From the NCBI RefSeq assembly GCF_016031625.1, contig NZ_JACCHP010000028.1, forward strand, positions 1 through 64,000: 64,000 bases of DNA, read 5' to 3'. The translations under genes and the position numbers were made by a program. Below the pieces are notes generated by a model, which had not been told where the DNA came from, made no database searches, and saw nothing but the letters and a program-made list of their open reading frames with translations. Positions 1-7,967 of the stretch are shown piece by piece. This DNA comes from Bradyrhizobium agreste (GTDB lineage Bacteria > Pseudomonadota > Alphaproteobacteria > Rhizobiales > Xanthobacteraceae). Each line of letters begins with the position of its first letter. Positions within the stretch are counted from its first letter, which is position 1.

Positions 1-1
1 C

Positions 2-499
2 CGCCTCCCCGACCTCCTCCTTCCCAACCTCCGCCTCGTCTTCGTCGGCACCGCCGCCTCGACGCGTTCGGCCGAGCTTGGGCACTATTACGCCCATCCC
101 GGCAACCGGTTCTGGCGCGCGCTCCATGAGGCCGGGATCACACCGCGACGCTATCAGCCGGGCGAGTTCGCTTCGCTGATCGCGCTCGGGATCGGCTTCA
201 CCGATCTCTGCAAGACCGGCGCCGGGATGGACCGCCAGATCGCGGCGGAGACGATCGACGTGCCGGGCTTTCGGGCGAAGATGGACAAGTATCGGCCGCG
301 GACGATTGCGTTCACGAGCAAGAAGGCGGCGAGCCTGTTTTACGGCAGGCCGTCGGCTGCGATTGCGCTGGGGCGGCAGGTGCGCGATCAAAGCCTGCCG
401 GAGATCTTCGTGCTGCCGTCGCCCTCAGGCGCGGCGTCGGGGAGTTGGGCGCTGGAGCCGTGGCGCGAGCTTGCGGCGTGGATTAGCCGCACACGCTGA
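2..499 (+). CDS. Mismatch-specific uracil-DNA glycosylase (Mug/TDG-like), 5' end outside window
   Basis: The frame is open from the window edge to a TGA at 497-499, so only the C-terminal ~165 residues are present. Near the start it reads VFVGTAAS, then GHYYAHPGNRFW, the layout of the Mug/TDG family active-site block. A later SPSG resembles the family's NPSG substrate-binding loop. These enzymes excise uracil or thymine from mismatches in base-excision repair. An internal ATG at 227 would leave out the catalytic block, so it is not the true start. The family call rests on motifs only; the residue matching the catalytic Asn is not clear. Confidence 0.75.
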   Translation, partial: RLPDLLLPNLRLVFVGTAASTRSAELGHYYAHPGNRFWRALHEAGITPRRYQPGEFASLIALGIGFTDLCKTGAGMDRQIAAETIDVPGFRAKMDKYRPRTIAFTSKKAASLFYGRPSAAIALGRQVRDQSLPEIFVLPSPSGAASGSWALEPWRELAAWISRTR

Positions 500-519
500 A
501 CGGCCGCTCTCGGATCTGC

Positions 520-648
520 TCTCGTGTCCCGGGCAAGCGTAGCGCAGACCCGGGACGCGAGAAGCTCCGGTACGCGTTCGTCATGGGCCCCGGCTCTGCA
601 GCGCATCACGCCGCAAGCGGCGGCGCGCTGCACTGCGTCCGGGGCACG
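520..648. repeat. Dispersed intergenic repeat, copy 1
   Basis: The segment starts CTCTCGTGTCCCGG and ends GCGTCCGGGGCACG, so the ends are roughly inverted. Its centre carries ATGGGCCCCGGCTCTGCAGC. The same outer and central blocks recur at 23092-23235. No coding frame is convincing. Confidence 0.7.
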
Positions 649-674
649 CCACTGCCGATATTTCGTGCGCAGCT

Positions 675-748
675 GCGTAGGGTGGGTTACGCCTCGCGCT
701 GCTCCGTGATGTTCGACCGCGCTCGTGAACGGCTAACCCACCCTACGC
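675..748. repeat. Palindromic repeat of the GTAGGGTGGGTTA type
   Basis: The left arm GCGTAGGGTGGGTTA (675-689) is answered by its inverse TAACCCACCCTACGC (734-748). It lies between two genes and is related in sequence to the palindromes beside the transposase-like gene at 24.1-24.6 kb. Confidence 0.75.
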
Positions 749-762
749 GATGACGCACGACG

Positions 763-987
763 TCATTCCTCGAACAATTCCTCGAACAGCGTCTTCGCGC
801 GTTCGAGTCCTTCTTCCGTGAACACCACCGACTTCACCTTGCCGACGGGATCGTGAATCATGCCCTTGTCGTGAAGGCGGCCGAGCACATCCCAGTCGAA
901 ACCTTTCCAGGCCCGATAGCCGTCGTGCAGGGTGAGATAGAGCAAGGCCAGCGCCGCGTCGTCAATCTTGTCTGTGTTGATGGCCAT
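763..987 (-). CDS. DUF6429 family small protein
   Basis: A 74-residue soluble protein beginning MAINTDKIDD and ending in an acidic EELFEE tail. The pattern (ALALLYLT, WKGFDWD, LHDKGMI, FTEEG) matches DUF6429, a family with no assigned function. I chose the ATG at 987 because AGGAG lies just upstream; the frame stays open further up but the extra part overlaps repeat DNA. It sounds like a small winged-helix-like fold, but that is inference. Confidence 0.8.
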   Translation of the reverse strand: MAINTDKIDDAALALLYLTLHDGYRAWKGFDWDVLGRLHDKGMIHDPVGKVKSVVFTEEGLERAKTLFEELFEE

Positions 988-1096
988 GGTGGGCTCCTGC
1001 AATGCAGTTTGCACCCATCCTATTGCGCGACCGGCAATCCGCAAGTTGCGGCCCGACGTCGCGCGGCCGCGGCTCGTCCGCCGTCGCTCGAACTTC

Positions 1097-1227
1097 GTAA
1101 GGTGGGCAAAGCGACTTGTCCGCCGTAGCTCGAAGAGCGAAGGCGGAAGCGTGCCCACCAACCAATTCGCTATTATGCTGATACTGATGGTGGGCACGGC
1201 GCCTGTGCGCCTTTGCCCGCCCTACGC
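1097..1227. repeat. Intergenic GGTGGGCA-type palindromic repeat cluster
   Basis: Arms GTAAGGTGGGCAAAGCG, GTGCCCACCA, TGGTGGGCAC and TTTGCCCGCCCTACGC pair with each other in inverted order. The segment fills the gap between the DUF6429 gene and the next gene. Confidence 0.7.
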
Positions 1228-1236
1228 GACCTGCCC

Positions 1237-1671
1237 CTACCGCATCGTGATCGCAAGCCCGCTCAAGTCCGCATTCGCCATCAACCCCACCTGCGTTCCC
1301 GTCAGCTCCAGCACCGCGCCCTTCTGGTTGGTCAGCACGATGGCGCGGGCGCCGGAGCCGACCGCGAGGCCCGCGCCGGCGGCACCGTAGACGCCAGCGA
1401 CGTCCGAAGGACGGTTGATGTTGGAGACGCGGCCGCGCAGCACGGTCTTGGAGCCCCCGAACACGAGGCCGTAGTCGAGGCCGCCGGTGGAGAGGGCGTA
1501 AGTGCGGCCGCGGAAGTTGAGCACGCCCGAGCCGCCCGAGCCGCCAATGATCCAGCCGGCCTTGTAGATCGTCAGCGTCACGAAGCCGCTGTCGGCCTGC
1601 GCGGTCGTCGAGAGGCCAGCCAGGGCGGCAATGGCGAGGCACGCGGCGCGGAGGGTGGATGCGAGCTTCAT
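1237..1671 (-). CDS. Exported glycine-rich protein of unknown function
   Basis: 144 residues with a clear Sec signal peptide (MKLAS, hydrophobic core, cleavage near AQADS at ~27). The mature part is rich in Gly and small residues (WIIGGSGGSG, GLVFGGSKT, VYGAAGAGLAVGSGA) and is likely beta-rich. The look is of small periplasmic proteins common in Bradyrhizobium. A distant link to the EipA/DUF1134 group is possible but I cannot show it. No catalytic motif is seen. Confidence 0.7.
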   Translation of the reverse strand: MKLASTLRAACLAIAALAGLSTTAQADSGFVTLTIYKAGWIIGGSGGSGVLNFRGRTYALSTGGLDYGLVFGGSKTVLRGRVSNINRPSDVAGVYGAAGAGLAVGSGARAIVLTNQKGAVLELTGTQVGLMANADLSGLAITMR

Positions 1672-1806
1672 GGGGGTCTCCGGGGGCTCAAGGGAGGGAT
1701 CGAATCAGACGCAGCGAATCTATCCGATCGATCGCGGCGGCAACATGATGGGGCGCGAGACAACCGCACATGACCTGAGCGTTGGGGCGTTTTAAAGCCT
1801 CCACAA

Positions 1807-1892
1807 CGTCATGGCCGGGCCTGTCCCGGCCATCCACGCCTTCCCCTCGGCATGAAGAACGTGGATGCCCGGGACAAGCCCGGGCATGACGA
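1807..1892. repeat. Palindromic repeat (CGTCATGGCCGGGC... GCCCGGGCATGACG)
   Basis: The arms are near-perfect inverses around CATCCACGCC/GTGGATGCC inner arms. The same element type recurs at 9493-9580 and 19806-19879. The rest of the 1672-2116 gap holds no convincing gene; it contains an AT-richer stretch and the start region of the next gene. Confidence 0.75.
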
Positions 1893-2116
1893 CGGAATTT
1901 GGTGCAGCGAACGACCGACCATCGCCATCATGCCATACTTACCCCTGTTTTGCCCGACGAACCAAACGGATTATTTCGTAATTCCGAATTCGAAAAATCC
2001 CAACGATTTCCGCACCATCCCTACTGTGCATGGGGTTGTTTTCGCACTTTTTGTTTTGAGCAGCCTCAGCCAGCCGCTACGCTCACCCCTTCCGCGACCA
2101 TACCTGAGGTGATCCC

Positions 2117-2500
2117 ATGCCGATCCAGCATTTCGCGCCCCCGCCGCACGTCAAGGCGCCGCCGCTGTCCTTTGCGACGCGCATCAGTGACCTCCTGTTC
2201 GTCTCCGGCATTCCCGGCTTCGATGCGACCGGCGCGCTGCCCGATGGCTTCGAGGCGCAGTTCGCCAACGTCGTCGTCAACATCAAGCGCGTGCTGGGCG
2301 AGGTCGGCGCGGGCATGCACGATCTCGTCAAGGTCAACGTGCTGCTGACCCGCGCCTCGGACGTCGCCGCCATGAACGCACTCTATGCCGGCGCCTTCGG
2401 CCCGCCGCCCTACCCGGCGCGCACCACGTGCGTGGTGCAGGCGCTGCCCGATCCGAAGATGCTGATCGAGATCGAGGCGGTCGCCTCGCTCGCCAAGTAA
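2117..2500 (+). CDS. RidA family protein (YjgF/YER057c/UK114)
   Basis: 127 residues, the normal length for this family. Arg102 in YPARTTC and Glu120 in IEIEAV match the Arg105/Glu120 pair that deaminates reactive enamines and imines in E. coli RidA. It probably forms a trimer in the cytoplasm. A weak GAGGTGATCCC precedes the ATG. It stands alone, so the physiological substrate is not shown. Confidence 0.9.
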   Translation: MPIQHFAPPPHVKAPPLSFATRISDLLFVSGIPGFDATGALPDGFEAQFANVVVNIKRVLGEVGAGMHDLVKVNVLLTRASDVAAMNALYAGAFGPPPYPARTTCVVQALPDPKMLIEIEAVASLAK

Positions 2501-2657
2501 GAGGCCGAGCAAGCTGCCTGTGGCCTGCCGGGCACGCGGTCCAACCAAATGCCTGGGGCACGGCTGACATGTCCGTGAATGGCGGCTCACCCGCTTGCAA
2601 AGGACCGGCTTTTACCGCACGAATTTTTCTGATCCCATGTCCACAAGGAGATACTTC

Positions 2658-2918
2658 ATGCGTCGCCTTCTCGCGCTCTGTGCCGTTGCCGGCATCACCT
2701 CTTCCGTGTTCGCCGTGCCCGCCTCCGCGAAGGTCGGCTATTACGTGATCCGCTGGGACAACACCGGCATCTGCCAGGTCTGGAACGAGGACCTGCAGGT
2801 CAAACCGTTCCAGTTCGGTGTCTCGACCTACAAGGTCGTCAGCAAGCCGCTCCCGACCTTCCAGCAGGCCTCGGACCTGCAGATCAAGATGCGCGCCGAG
2901 CGGAAGTGCACGCTCTGA
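2658..2918 (+). CDS. Small exported protein, first of a tandem paralogous pair
   Basis: 86 residues with a signal peptide (MRRLLALC, cleavage near ASAKV). The mature ~60 residues start YYVIRWDNTGICQVWNEDL and contain two Cys. The gene 240 bp downstream encodes the same pattern, IRW-x2-TG-x-CQ-[VI]-W-[ND]-E. AAGGAGAT sits 7 bp before the chosen ATG; in-frame ATGs further up lack a binding site. I do not recognise a named domain. Confidence 0.8.
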   Translation: MRRLLALCAVAGITSSVFAVPASAKVGYYVIRWDNTGICQVWNEDLQVKPFQFGVSTYKVVSKPLPTFQQASDLQIKMRAERKCTL

Positions 2919-2941
2919 GCCGGACGCGAGAACAGCGTTTG

Positions 2942-2974
2942 AAGGGCGGGTCGCGCGGGCGATCCGCCCTTTTG
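2942..2974 (+). terminator. Rho-independent terminator
   Basis: AAGGGCGG and CCGCCCTT form the stem of a hairpin followed by TTTTGCTTT, 24 bp after the stop of the gene at 2658-2918. Confidence 0.75.
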
Positions 2975-3157
2975 CTTTGCGCTGCCCTGAAGCGTTTCCC
3001 CGCCGAAATCGCGCACGTCCCCGCGCACTTTCTTTGAACCTCGGCGGCGGGTGGAGCTACTCACATCTTGTCCGGGGCGCATGCCAAGCGCGTCCCGCAC
3101 CACCCCTCCCCGTCATTGTCGGGAGGCGCATCACATCATTCATTTGAGGAGCTGATC

Positions 3158-3409
3158 ATGCGTCGTATTTCCATGCTGTGCGCTGCCGCCGGTCTTGCCG
3201 TCACCGCGTTCGTCGCAGCGAGCCCTGCCGAAGCCAGCTATCATCTGATCCGCTGGCAGGACACCGGCTTCTGCCAGATCTGGGACGAGAGCATCCCGAC
3301 CACGCCGTGGCCGGCCGGCTATCATCGCGCCAGCGCCACCGTGCCAACCTTCATCGACGCCCTCGCGATGAAGGATGCCGCGCTCAAGAGCGGTAGCTGC
3401 ACTTGGTAA
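3158..3409 (+). CDS. Small exported protein, second of the tandem paralogous pair
   Basis: 83 residues: signal peptide (MRRISMLC, cleavage near AEASY), then YHLIRWQDTGFCQIWDESI, matching the upstream paralogue. The C-terminal half is a short helix-like segment ending with a second Cys (SGSCTW). GAGGAGCTGATC precedes the ATG. Each gene has its own terminator, so the pair is probably made as two transcripts. Function unknown. Confidence 0.8.
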   Translation: MRRISMLCAAAGLAVTAFVAASPAEASYHLIRWQDTGFCQIWDESIPTTPWPAGYHRASATVPTFIDALAMKDAALKSGSCTW

Positions 3410-3433
3410 CAGTTCGATCGGCGGACGAAGAGC

Positions 3434-3473
3434 CGGGCAAGGACGCCAGCGTCCTTGCCCGATTTGCTTTTCG
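3434..3473 (+). terminator. Rho-independent terminator
   Basis: CGGGCAAGGACG (3434-3445) pairs with CGTCCTTGCCCG (3450-3461) around a 4-base loop, followed by a T-rich run. It serves the gene just upstream and may also act on the converging gene at 3488. Confidence 0.85.
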
Positions 3474-3487
3474 AAGGCCTGAAACGC

Positions 3488-3973
3488 TCAAGCGTCCTTG
3501 TGCGCGCCGGGATGGATCAGGACGTCGCGCGCAGCGGCGAGGTCGATGAAGGCTTGCGCGCTGCCGCCCTGGTCGGGATGCATGCCCTTGGCCGCGCGGC
3601 GATAGGCCTGGTTGATGTCCTCGCAGGTGAGCTGCACCGCGAGCGGCAGGCCGAGCATCTTGCGGGCGCGATCCTCGCTGGAGAGCTGCTTCGGCGCGGC
3701 GTTGCGGCGGCCGAAGCGTGGCGCGGTCAGATCGTGCACGACCTCGAGCACCACGCCGAGACGGCGTTGGGCCGCCAGCGTCACGCTGTGATCGTCATTG
3801 TCGACGGCCTGGCGCAGCACCGGCAGCGCCTGCTCGGCGGCCTGGCGCAGCGTGACGTCGCCGCTCATCCGCGCGATCTCGGCGACCAGCCGGCCGGCCT
3901 CGGCCCAATCCGGCGCATGCGCCGACCGCAGCCGTTCCAGAGCGAGTTTCCAGGTTTCGAGCCGTTCCATCAT
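3488..3973 (-). CDS. J-domain protein with C-terminal J domain
   Basis: 161 residues. The last ~60 carry a J-domain: LTCEDINQAYRRAAKGMHPDQGG, with the HPD signature needed to stimulate Hsp70 (DnaK) ATPase. The first ~100 residues are helical and resemble no known substrate domain. The usual place for a J domain is the N terminus, so the layout is of the DjlA-like, C-terminal type. I picked the paired ATGs at 3970-3973 over a TTG at 3991. Confidence 0.75.
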   Translation of the reverse strand: MMERLETWKLALERLRSAHAPDWAEAGRLVAEIARMSGDVTLRQAAEQALPVLRQAVDNDDHSVTLAAQRRLGVVLEVVHDLTAPRFGRRNAAPKQLSSEDRARKMLGLPLAVQLTCEDINQAYRRAAKGMHPDQGGSAQAFIDLAAARDVLIHPGAHKDA

Positions 3974-4083
3974 GCGCGCAACGTTTAGCAATCAGGATCA
4001 GTATGCCAAGGCCGCCGTTTCCGACCCCTTAATTTCGCGTTAGCTTTTCGTGAAACTTCGAAACGAAAACGGGAGGATATGCC

Positions 4084-4851
4084 ATGGCGTTGCTCGCAAA
4101 CCACATCGCCGTCGTCACCGGCGCCGGCTCGGGGATCGGCCGGGCGATCGCCGCCGGCTATGCGCGGGAGGGCGCGCAGGTCGTGCTGCTCGACGTCAAC
4201 GCCGAGACGGTTAAGGAGGCGGCGCAGGAGATCCGAGCATCGGGCGGCAGGGCCGAGAGCTTTGCGCTCGACGTCACCAGACGCGAGGATTGCTTTGCGC
4301 TCGCCAAGCAAATCGCGGACAAGATCGGGCAGGTCTCGATCCTGGTCAACAATGCCGGCATCACCCGCCGCAACGCCTTCACCGCGGAGACCGAGACGGT
4401 GGCGAAGGACTGGAACGACATCATCTCGCTCAACCTCAACGGCGTCTTCAACATGACGCAGGCGTTCCTGGCGCCCTTGCGTGCGAGCAAAGGCCGCATC
4501 GTCAATATCGGCTCGATCCAGTCCTTCGTGCATCTGCGCACGCCGAGCTCGGCGGCCTACACCACCTCGAAACACGGCGTGCTCGGCTTCACCAAGGCGC
4601 TCGCGGTCGAGCTCGGCAAGGAAGGCGTGCGCGTCAACGCGATCGGCCCCGGCTTCATCGAGACCAACATCAACGCCAATGTGCGCGCGACCAATCCGGC
4701 GCTGGTGCAGGCCTTCATCGATCACACCCCGCTGGCGCGCACCGGCAAGCCCGAGGACATCGTCGGCCCCGCGGTGTTCCTCGCCTCCGATCTGTCGGCC
4801 TATGTCACCGGAACCATCGTGATGGTGGACGGCGGCTATCGCACGGTGTGA
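4084..4851 (+). CDS. SDR family NAD(P)-dependent oxidoreductase
   Basis: 255 residues, classical SDR length. TGAGSGIG at 12-19 binds the cofactor, NNAG is at 89-92, and Ser144, Tyr159 and Lys163 form the catalytic set. Asp37 after the second strand (VVLLDVN) favours NAD over NADP. The C-terminal VTGTIVMVDGGY is typical of FabG/KDG-dehydrogenase-like members. GGGAGGATATGCC precedes the ATG. The substrate is not evident; no pathway genes adjoin. Confidence 0.9.
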   Translation: MALLANHIAVVTGAGSGIGRAIAAGYAREGAQVVLLDVNAETVKEAAQEIRASGGRAESFALDVTRREDCFALAKQIADKIGQVSILVNNAGITRRNAFTAETETVAKDWNDIISLNLNGVFNMTQAFLAPLRASKGRIVNIGSIQSFVHLRTPSSAAYTTSKHGVLGFTKALAVELGKEGVRVNAIGPGFIETNINANVRATNPALVQAFIDHTPLARTGKPEDIVGPAVFLASDLSAYVTGTIVMVDGGYRTV

Positions 4852-4920
4852 GAGGGAGCCTCCCGCCAATCGCGGCGGCATCTGGGCATTCTCAAGATCA
4901 ATCTGGTGCAGCACCCCCAA

Positions 4921-4936
4921 TTAACCCTTCATTAAC
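4921..4936 (+). promoter_or_regulatory. CtrA binding box
   Basis: TTAACCCTTCATTAAC is an exact TTAA-N7-TTAAC, the full CtrA consensus of alphaproteobacteria. It lies 94 bp before the start of the FlbD-like gene at 5030. Occupancy is inferred. Confidence 0.65.
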
Positions 4937-5029
4937 CAAACCCGACCACCGTAGACCTACGGCTTGGGGGTCGTTGGTTCTCGATCCGCTTCCGACGATG
5001 GAAGCGGGCGTTGATCGGGAGGTGTGTTG

Positions 5030-5278
5030 ATGACCACTGTTCATGTCGCCGCGTCCGAGCCGGACGCACAATTGCTTGCCCCGAACCAGATCGTTCCGCT
5101 TCTGATCGGCGCCACCGTCGACGAGGTCGAGCGTGAGCTCGTGCTCCAGACGCTGGCGCGCTGCGACGGCAACCGCACGCGCGCATCGCGCGTGCTCGGC
5201 CTGTCGGTGCGCACCCTGCGCAACAAGATCAGGCTCTACGCCGCCTCCGGCATCGACGTGCCTGCCTATCAAGACTAG
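5030..5278 (+). CDS. Stand-alone Fis-type DNA-binding protein, FlbD C-terminal-like
   Basis: 82 residues. Residues ~30-72 (VDEVERELVLQTLARCDGNR, then ASRVLGLSVRTLRNKIR) form a Fis/NtrC-type helix-turn-helix very like the C-terminal domain of the flagellar regulator FlbD. There is no receiver or sigma-54 ATPase domain. The ATG at 5030 has GGGAGG upstream; a GTG two codons earlier is possible. The CtrA box upstream suggests cell-cycle or motility-linked expression. Its stop overlaps the stop of the converging membrane protein gene by 4 bp. Confidence 0.85.
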   Translation: MTTVHVAASEPDAQLLAPNQIVPLLIGATVDEVERELVLQTLARCDGNRTRASRVLGLSVRTLRNKIRLYAASGIDVPAYQD

Positions 5279-5517
5279 CGCGCGAGAACGCGCCGCTGGA
5301 TCAGTCCGCCGACGATGACCGCAAGCGCGATCATCGCGACCGAGCCGGCAATCAGTTCGACGGCGCGGAGGAAGAAGGCCGTCATGACAGCCCATGACGG
5401 TTGCGGCTCCTCGGCGAATGCGACCGGGACGATGTCGGGCACCAGCAGGTGATCGAGGCCGAGCGAGGCCACGAGAATGACGGCGAACAGGCAGAAGGTC
5501 GTCCACGCTGCGCGCAT
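5275..5517 (-). CDS. Small membrane protein, two predicted helices
   Basis: 80 residues. Hydrophobic segments lie at about 5-25 and 52-73, joined by a loop containing FAEEPQPSW. GAGGAG precedes the ATG at 5517. The longer frame to 5601 has a charged, non-native-looking leader, so it was not used. Function unknown; it converges on the FlbD-like gene. Confidence 0.7.
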   Translation of the reverse strand: MRAAWTTFCLFAVILVASLGLDHLLVPDIVPVAFAEEPQPSWAVMTAFFLRAVELIAGSVAMIALAVIVGGLIQRRVLAR

Positions 5518-5674
5518 CGCTCGCTCCTCGCAAGGACTATGGCTGCGCGATCGATGACACGGCCGCTCACGCCGCCGATTGATGTTGATCAAGCCTGGCA
5601 CGATGCGCGGGCAGAATTGCTGCTGTCGTCAAACGCCGCTAAGTAGCTTGCTCCAGGTGAAAGGGAGCAATGGC

Positions 5675-6178
5675 GTGGCAGACGACCAGGGACGACGGCC
5701 GGGGCCTCAGGGGCCTCGCGGGCGGCAAGGCGAGCCGGGACGGCCGGGGCCACAGGGTCATCCGGGCCGGCGCGGCCCCGATGGCGCACGCGGCAAGCCC
5801 GGGCCGCAGGGCAAGCCGGGCCCGGTCGGAAAGGCCGGACCGCCCGGCAAGCCCGGTCCGCAAGGTAAGCAGGGCGAAGCCGGTCCGCGTGGGCCAGCTG
5901 GCGCGCCCGGACCTGCCGGACCGCAGGGGCCGCAAGGCCCGCGCGGCGAGCCGGGTCCGCCCGGCCAATTGCCGTCAATCGAGCAGGTGCTGCCGTGGCT
6001 CGACCAGCTCTTCGACGCCTGGGACGAACGCCGCCGCCAGCGCGAGCGCGAAGCCGCTGAGCGCGAAGCGCTCGAGGCCGCCGTCCAGGAGACCGACGCG
6101 GCAATCGCCGGTGACGAGAACGATGACGGCGATGATCCCAAGAAAAAGAAGAAGAAGAAGAAGCACGGCAAGGCTTAG
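5675..6178 (+). CDS. Collagen-like protein with Gly-X-Y repeats
   Basis: 167 residues. After a short polar start come about 30 uninterrupted Gly-X-Y triplets (residues ~10-100), rich in GPQ, GKP and GPR, with Pro mostly at X or Y. Then follows a ~55-residue charged helix ([20 protein letters not shown], then Arg/Glu-rich) that could trimerise as a coiled coil, and an acidic stretch ending in eight Lys. There is no signal peptide, transmembrane segment or LPXTG anchor. The start is the GTG at 5675, 7 bp after AGGGAG; the ATG at 5670 is in another frame that breaks the repeat. Confidence 0.8.
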   Translation: MADDQGRRPGPQGPRGRQGEPGRPGPQGHPGRRGPDGARGKPGPQGKPGPVGKAGPPGKPGPQGKQGEAGPRGPAGAPGPAGPQGPQGPRGEPGPPGQLPSIEQVLPWLDQLFDAWDERRRQREREAAEREALEAAVQETDAAIAGDENDDGDDPKKKKKKKKHGKA

Positions 6179-6187
6179 CCGACGAGT

Positions 6188-6403
6188 CTAGTCGGGCCGA
6201 TCCTCGCGCCGCGGCAGCATGCCCATGCGCTCGAATTGCCAGCGCATGGCGCGATACCAGAGATAGCCGACCGCCGCGCCGCACAGGGCGAGGATGACCA
6301 CGTTCGCGCTCGAGAACGAGCCGCTCCACCACATCATCCACGCGGTCCATAGCAGCGTGAAGACGATGGCACCTGCTTTCAAGGGAAGAAGGGGGCGGCT
6401 CAT
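6188..6403 (-). CDS. Small membrane protein, two predicted helices
   Basis: 71 residues with hydrophobic segments near 10-28 (AGAIVFTLLWTAWMMWW) and 34-51. The C terminus is basic (MLPRREDRPD) and probably cytoplasmic. It starts MSRPLLPLK at 6403. No family recognised. Confidence 0.65.
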   Translation of the reverse strand: MSRPLLPLKAGAIVFTLLWTAWMMWWSGSFSSANVVILALCGAAVGYLWYRAMRWQFERMGMLPRREDRPD

Positions 6404-6493
6404 GTCGTGCTCCGGGCGATCAAAACCCCGGCCGCCACCATCGCAAGCCGAGGCAGCAGATACCGTGAGCCAGATCACGGAGCACGCTGAGGC

Positions 6494-6763
6494 TCACGTA
6501 CCGAAGCGCAGTCGCGAACGTTCTTTCGCCTTTTCCGCCTCAACCTCGCGGTCGCGCGCCGGCGCGTTTGTATGCAGCGAGATCAGGAGTTTTCGCGCCG
6601 CCTCGGAGACCTCGACCACCGCACGCTCGAACGCCGCCTCGTTGACCTGCGACGGCTTGTTGAAACCGGACAGCTTTCGCACGAATTGCAGCGCACTGGC
6701 GTGGATCTCATCCTCCGTCGCCGGCGGCTCGAAATTGAACAGCGTCTTGATGTTGCGGCACAT
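6494..6763 (-). CDS. DUF2277 family protein
   Basis: 89 residues beginning MCRNIKTLFNFEPPATEDEI, the hallmark of DUF2277, a small all-helical family of unknown function found in many bacteria. Two conserved features are the N-terminal CRNIK and the central LQFVRKLSG. A longer frame upstream to 6904 runs into the promoter of the divergent hydrolase gene and was rejected. Confidence 0.9.
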   Translation of the reverse strand: MCRNIKTLFNFEPPATEDEIHASALQFVRKLSGFNKPSQVNEAAFERAVVEVSEAARKLLISLHTNAPARDREVEAEKAKERSRLRFGT

Positions 6764-6887
6764 GCGGTCTCTCCCGAATTTCCATAAAGACGATCGGCCG
6801 AGGCGAAATCCTACAACCTTCCCCATACTTCTGCTAAGTTCCGCCCCAACGTGGCCGCTAACGACGAGCCGCAATGGGGAGGAAAAC

Positions 6888-7949
6888 ATGAAGCTGTTTT
6901 GCACGGCGCTGTCGGCCGTCCTGCTGTCGTTTTCGATGTCGGCGATGGCTGCCGACTACCCCACCCCCAAGCAGGGCGACTGGATCGCCCGGGATTTCAA
7001 GTTCCACACCGGCGAGACCATGCCGGAACTGAAGCTGCACTACACCACGGTCGGCGAACCCTCGGGCCAGCCGGTGCTGGTGCTGCACGGGACGGGTGGG
7101 TCGGGCGCGAGCATGCTGTCGCCAGCCTTTGCCGGCGAGCTGTTCGGCCCGGGGCAGCCGCTCGACGCCGCCAAATATTACATCATCATTCCCGACAATA
7201 TCGGCCACGGCAAATCGTCGAAGCCCTCCGACGGCATGAAGACGAGCTTTCCGAAATACAATTACGAGGACATGGTCGAGGCGCAATATCGCCTGGTGAC
7301 GGAAGGCCTCGGCGTCAAGCATCTGCGGCTCGTGATCGGCAATTCGATGGGCGGCATGCACACCTGGCTGTGGGGCGAGAAATATCCGAAGGCGATGGAC
7401 GTGCTGATCCCGATGGCCTCGCAGCCGACCGAGATGGCCTCGCGCAATTGGATGATGCGGCGGATCATGCTCGACACCATCCGCAACGATCCCGACTACA
7501 ATGGCGGCAATTACACCAGCCAGCCGCGCATGATGAAATACGCCATCACGGCCTACGGCATCGCCAGCATCGGCGGGACGCTCGCCTATCAATCGCAGGC
7601 GCCGACCGCGGCGAAGGCCGACAAGATCGTCGACGACCGGCTGGCGACGCCGATCACGGCGGACGCCAACGACTTCGTCTATCAATGGGAAGCCTCGCAC
7701 GACTACAATGCGAGCGAGAAGCTGGAGGCGATCGAGGCCTCGTTGCTGCTGATCAATTCCGCCGACGACGAGCGCAATCCGCCCGAGACCGGCCTCACGG
7801 ACGCCGCGATGAAGCGGGTCAAGAACGGCCGCCTTTATTTGATCCCGGCGAGCACCGAGACGCGCGGCCACGGCACCACCGGCAATGCTAAGTTCTACAG
7901 CGAGCAGGTCAGGCAATTGCTACAGACCGCGCCGCAGCGGACGATGTAG
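6888..7949 (+). CDS. Exported alpha/beta hydrolase of the homoserine acetyltransferase-like group
   Basis: 353 residues with a signal peptide (cleavage near SAMAADY at ~22). LVLHGTGGSG gives the oxyanion region and GNSMGG carries the nucleophile Ser153. Asp in INSADDE and His in TRGHGTTGN complete the triad. The overall layout follows the MetX-like subgroup, but export argues against a role in methionine synthesis; it is more likely a periplasmic esterase. GGGGAGGAAAAC precedes the ATG. A YjbR-like gene follows 18 bp downstream, probably co-transcribed. Confidence 0.85.
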   Translation: MKLFCTALSAVLLSFSMSAMAADYPTPKQGDWIARDFKFHTGETMPELKLHYTTVGEPSGQPVLVLHGTGGSGASMLSPAFAGELFGPGQPLDAAKYYIIIPDNIGHGKSSKPSDGMKTSFPKYNYEDMVEAQYRLVTEGLGVKHLRLVIGNSMGGMHTWLWGEKYPKAMDVLIPMASQPTEMASRNWMMRRIMLDTIRNDPDYNGGNYTSQPRMMKYAITAYGIASIGGTLAYQSQAPTAAKADKIVDDRLATPITADANDFVYQWEASHDYNASEKLEAIEASLLLINSADDERNPPETGLTDAAMKRVKNGRLYLIPASTETRGHGTTGNAKFYSEQVRQLLQTAPQRTM

Positions 7950-7967
7950 TAGCAGCAGCAAGACGAT

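Noticed and set aside
4029-4043. A second CtrA site, TTAA-N7-TTAG
   Set aside because: The right half deviates and its neighbour, an SDR gene, gives no support.
5589-6350. Minus-strand reading frames across the collagen-like gene
   Set aside because: Repetitive GC-rich sequence gives open frames on every strand; only the Gly-X-Y frame shows ordered repeats.
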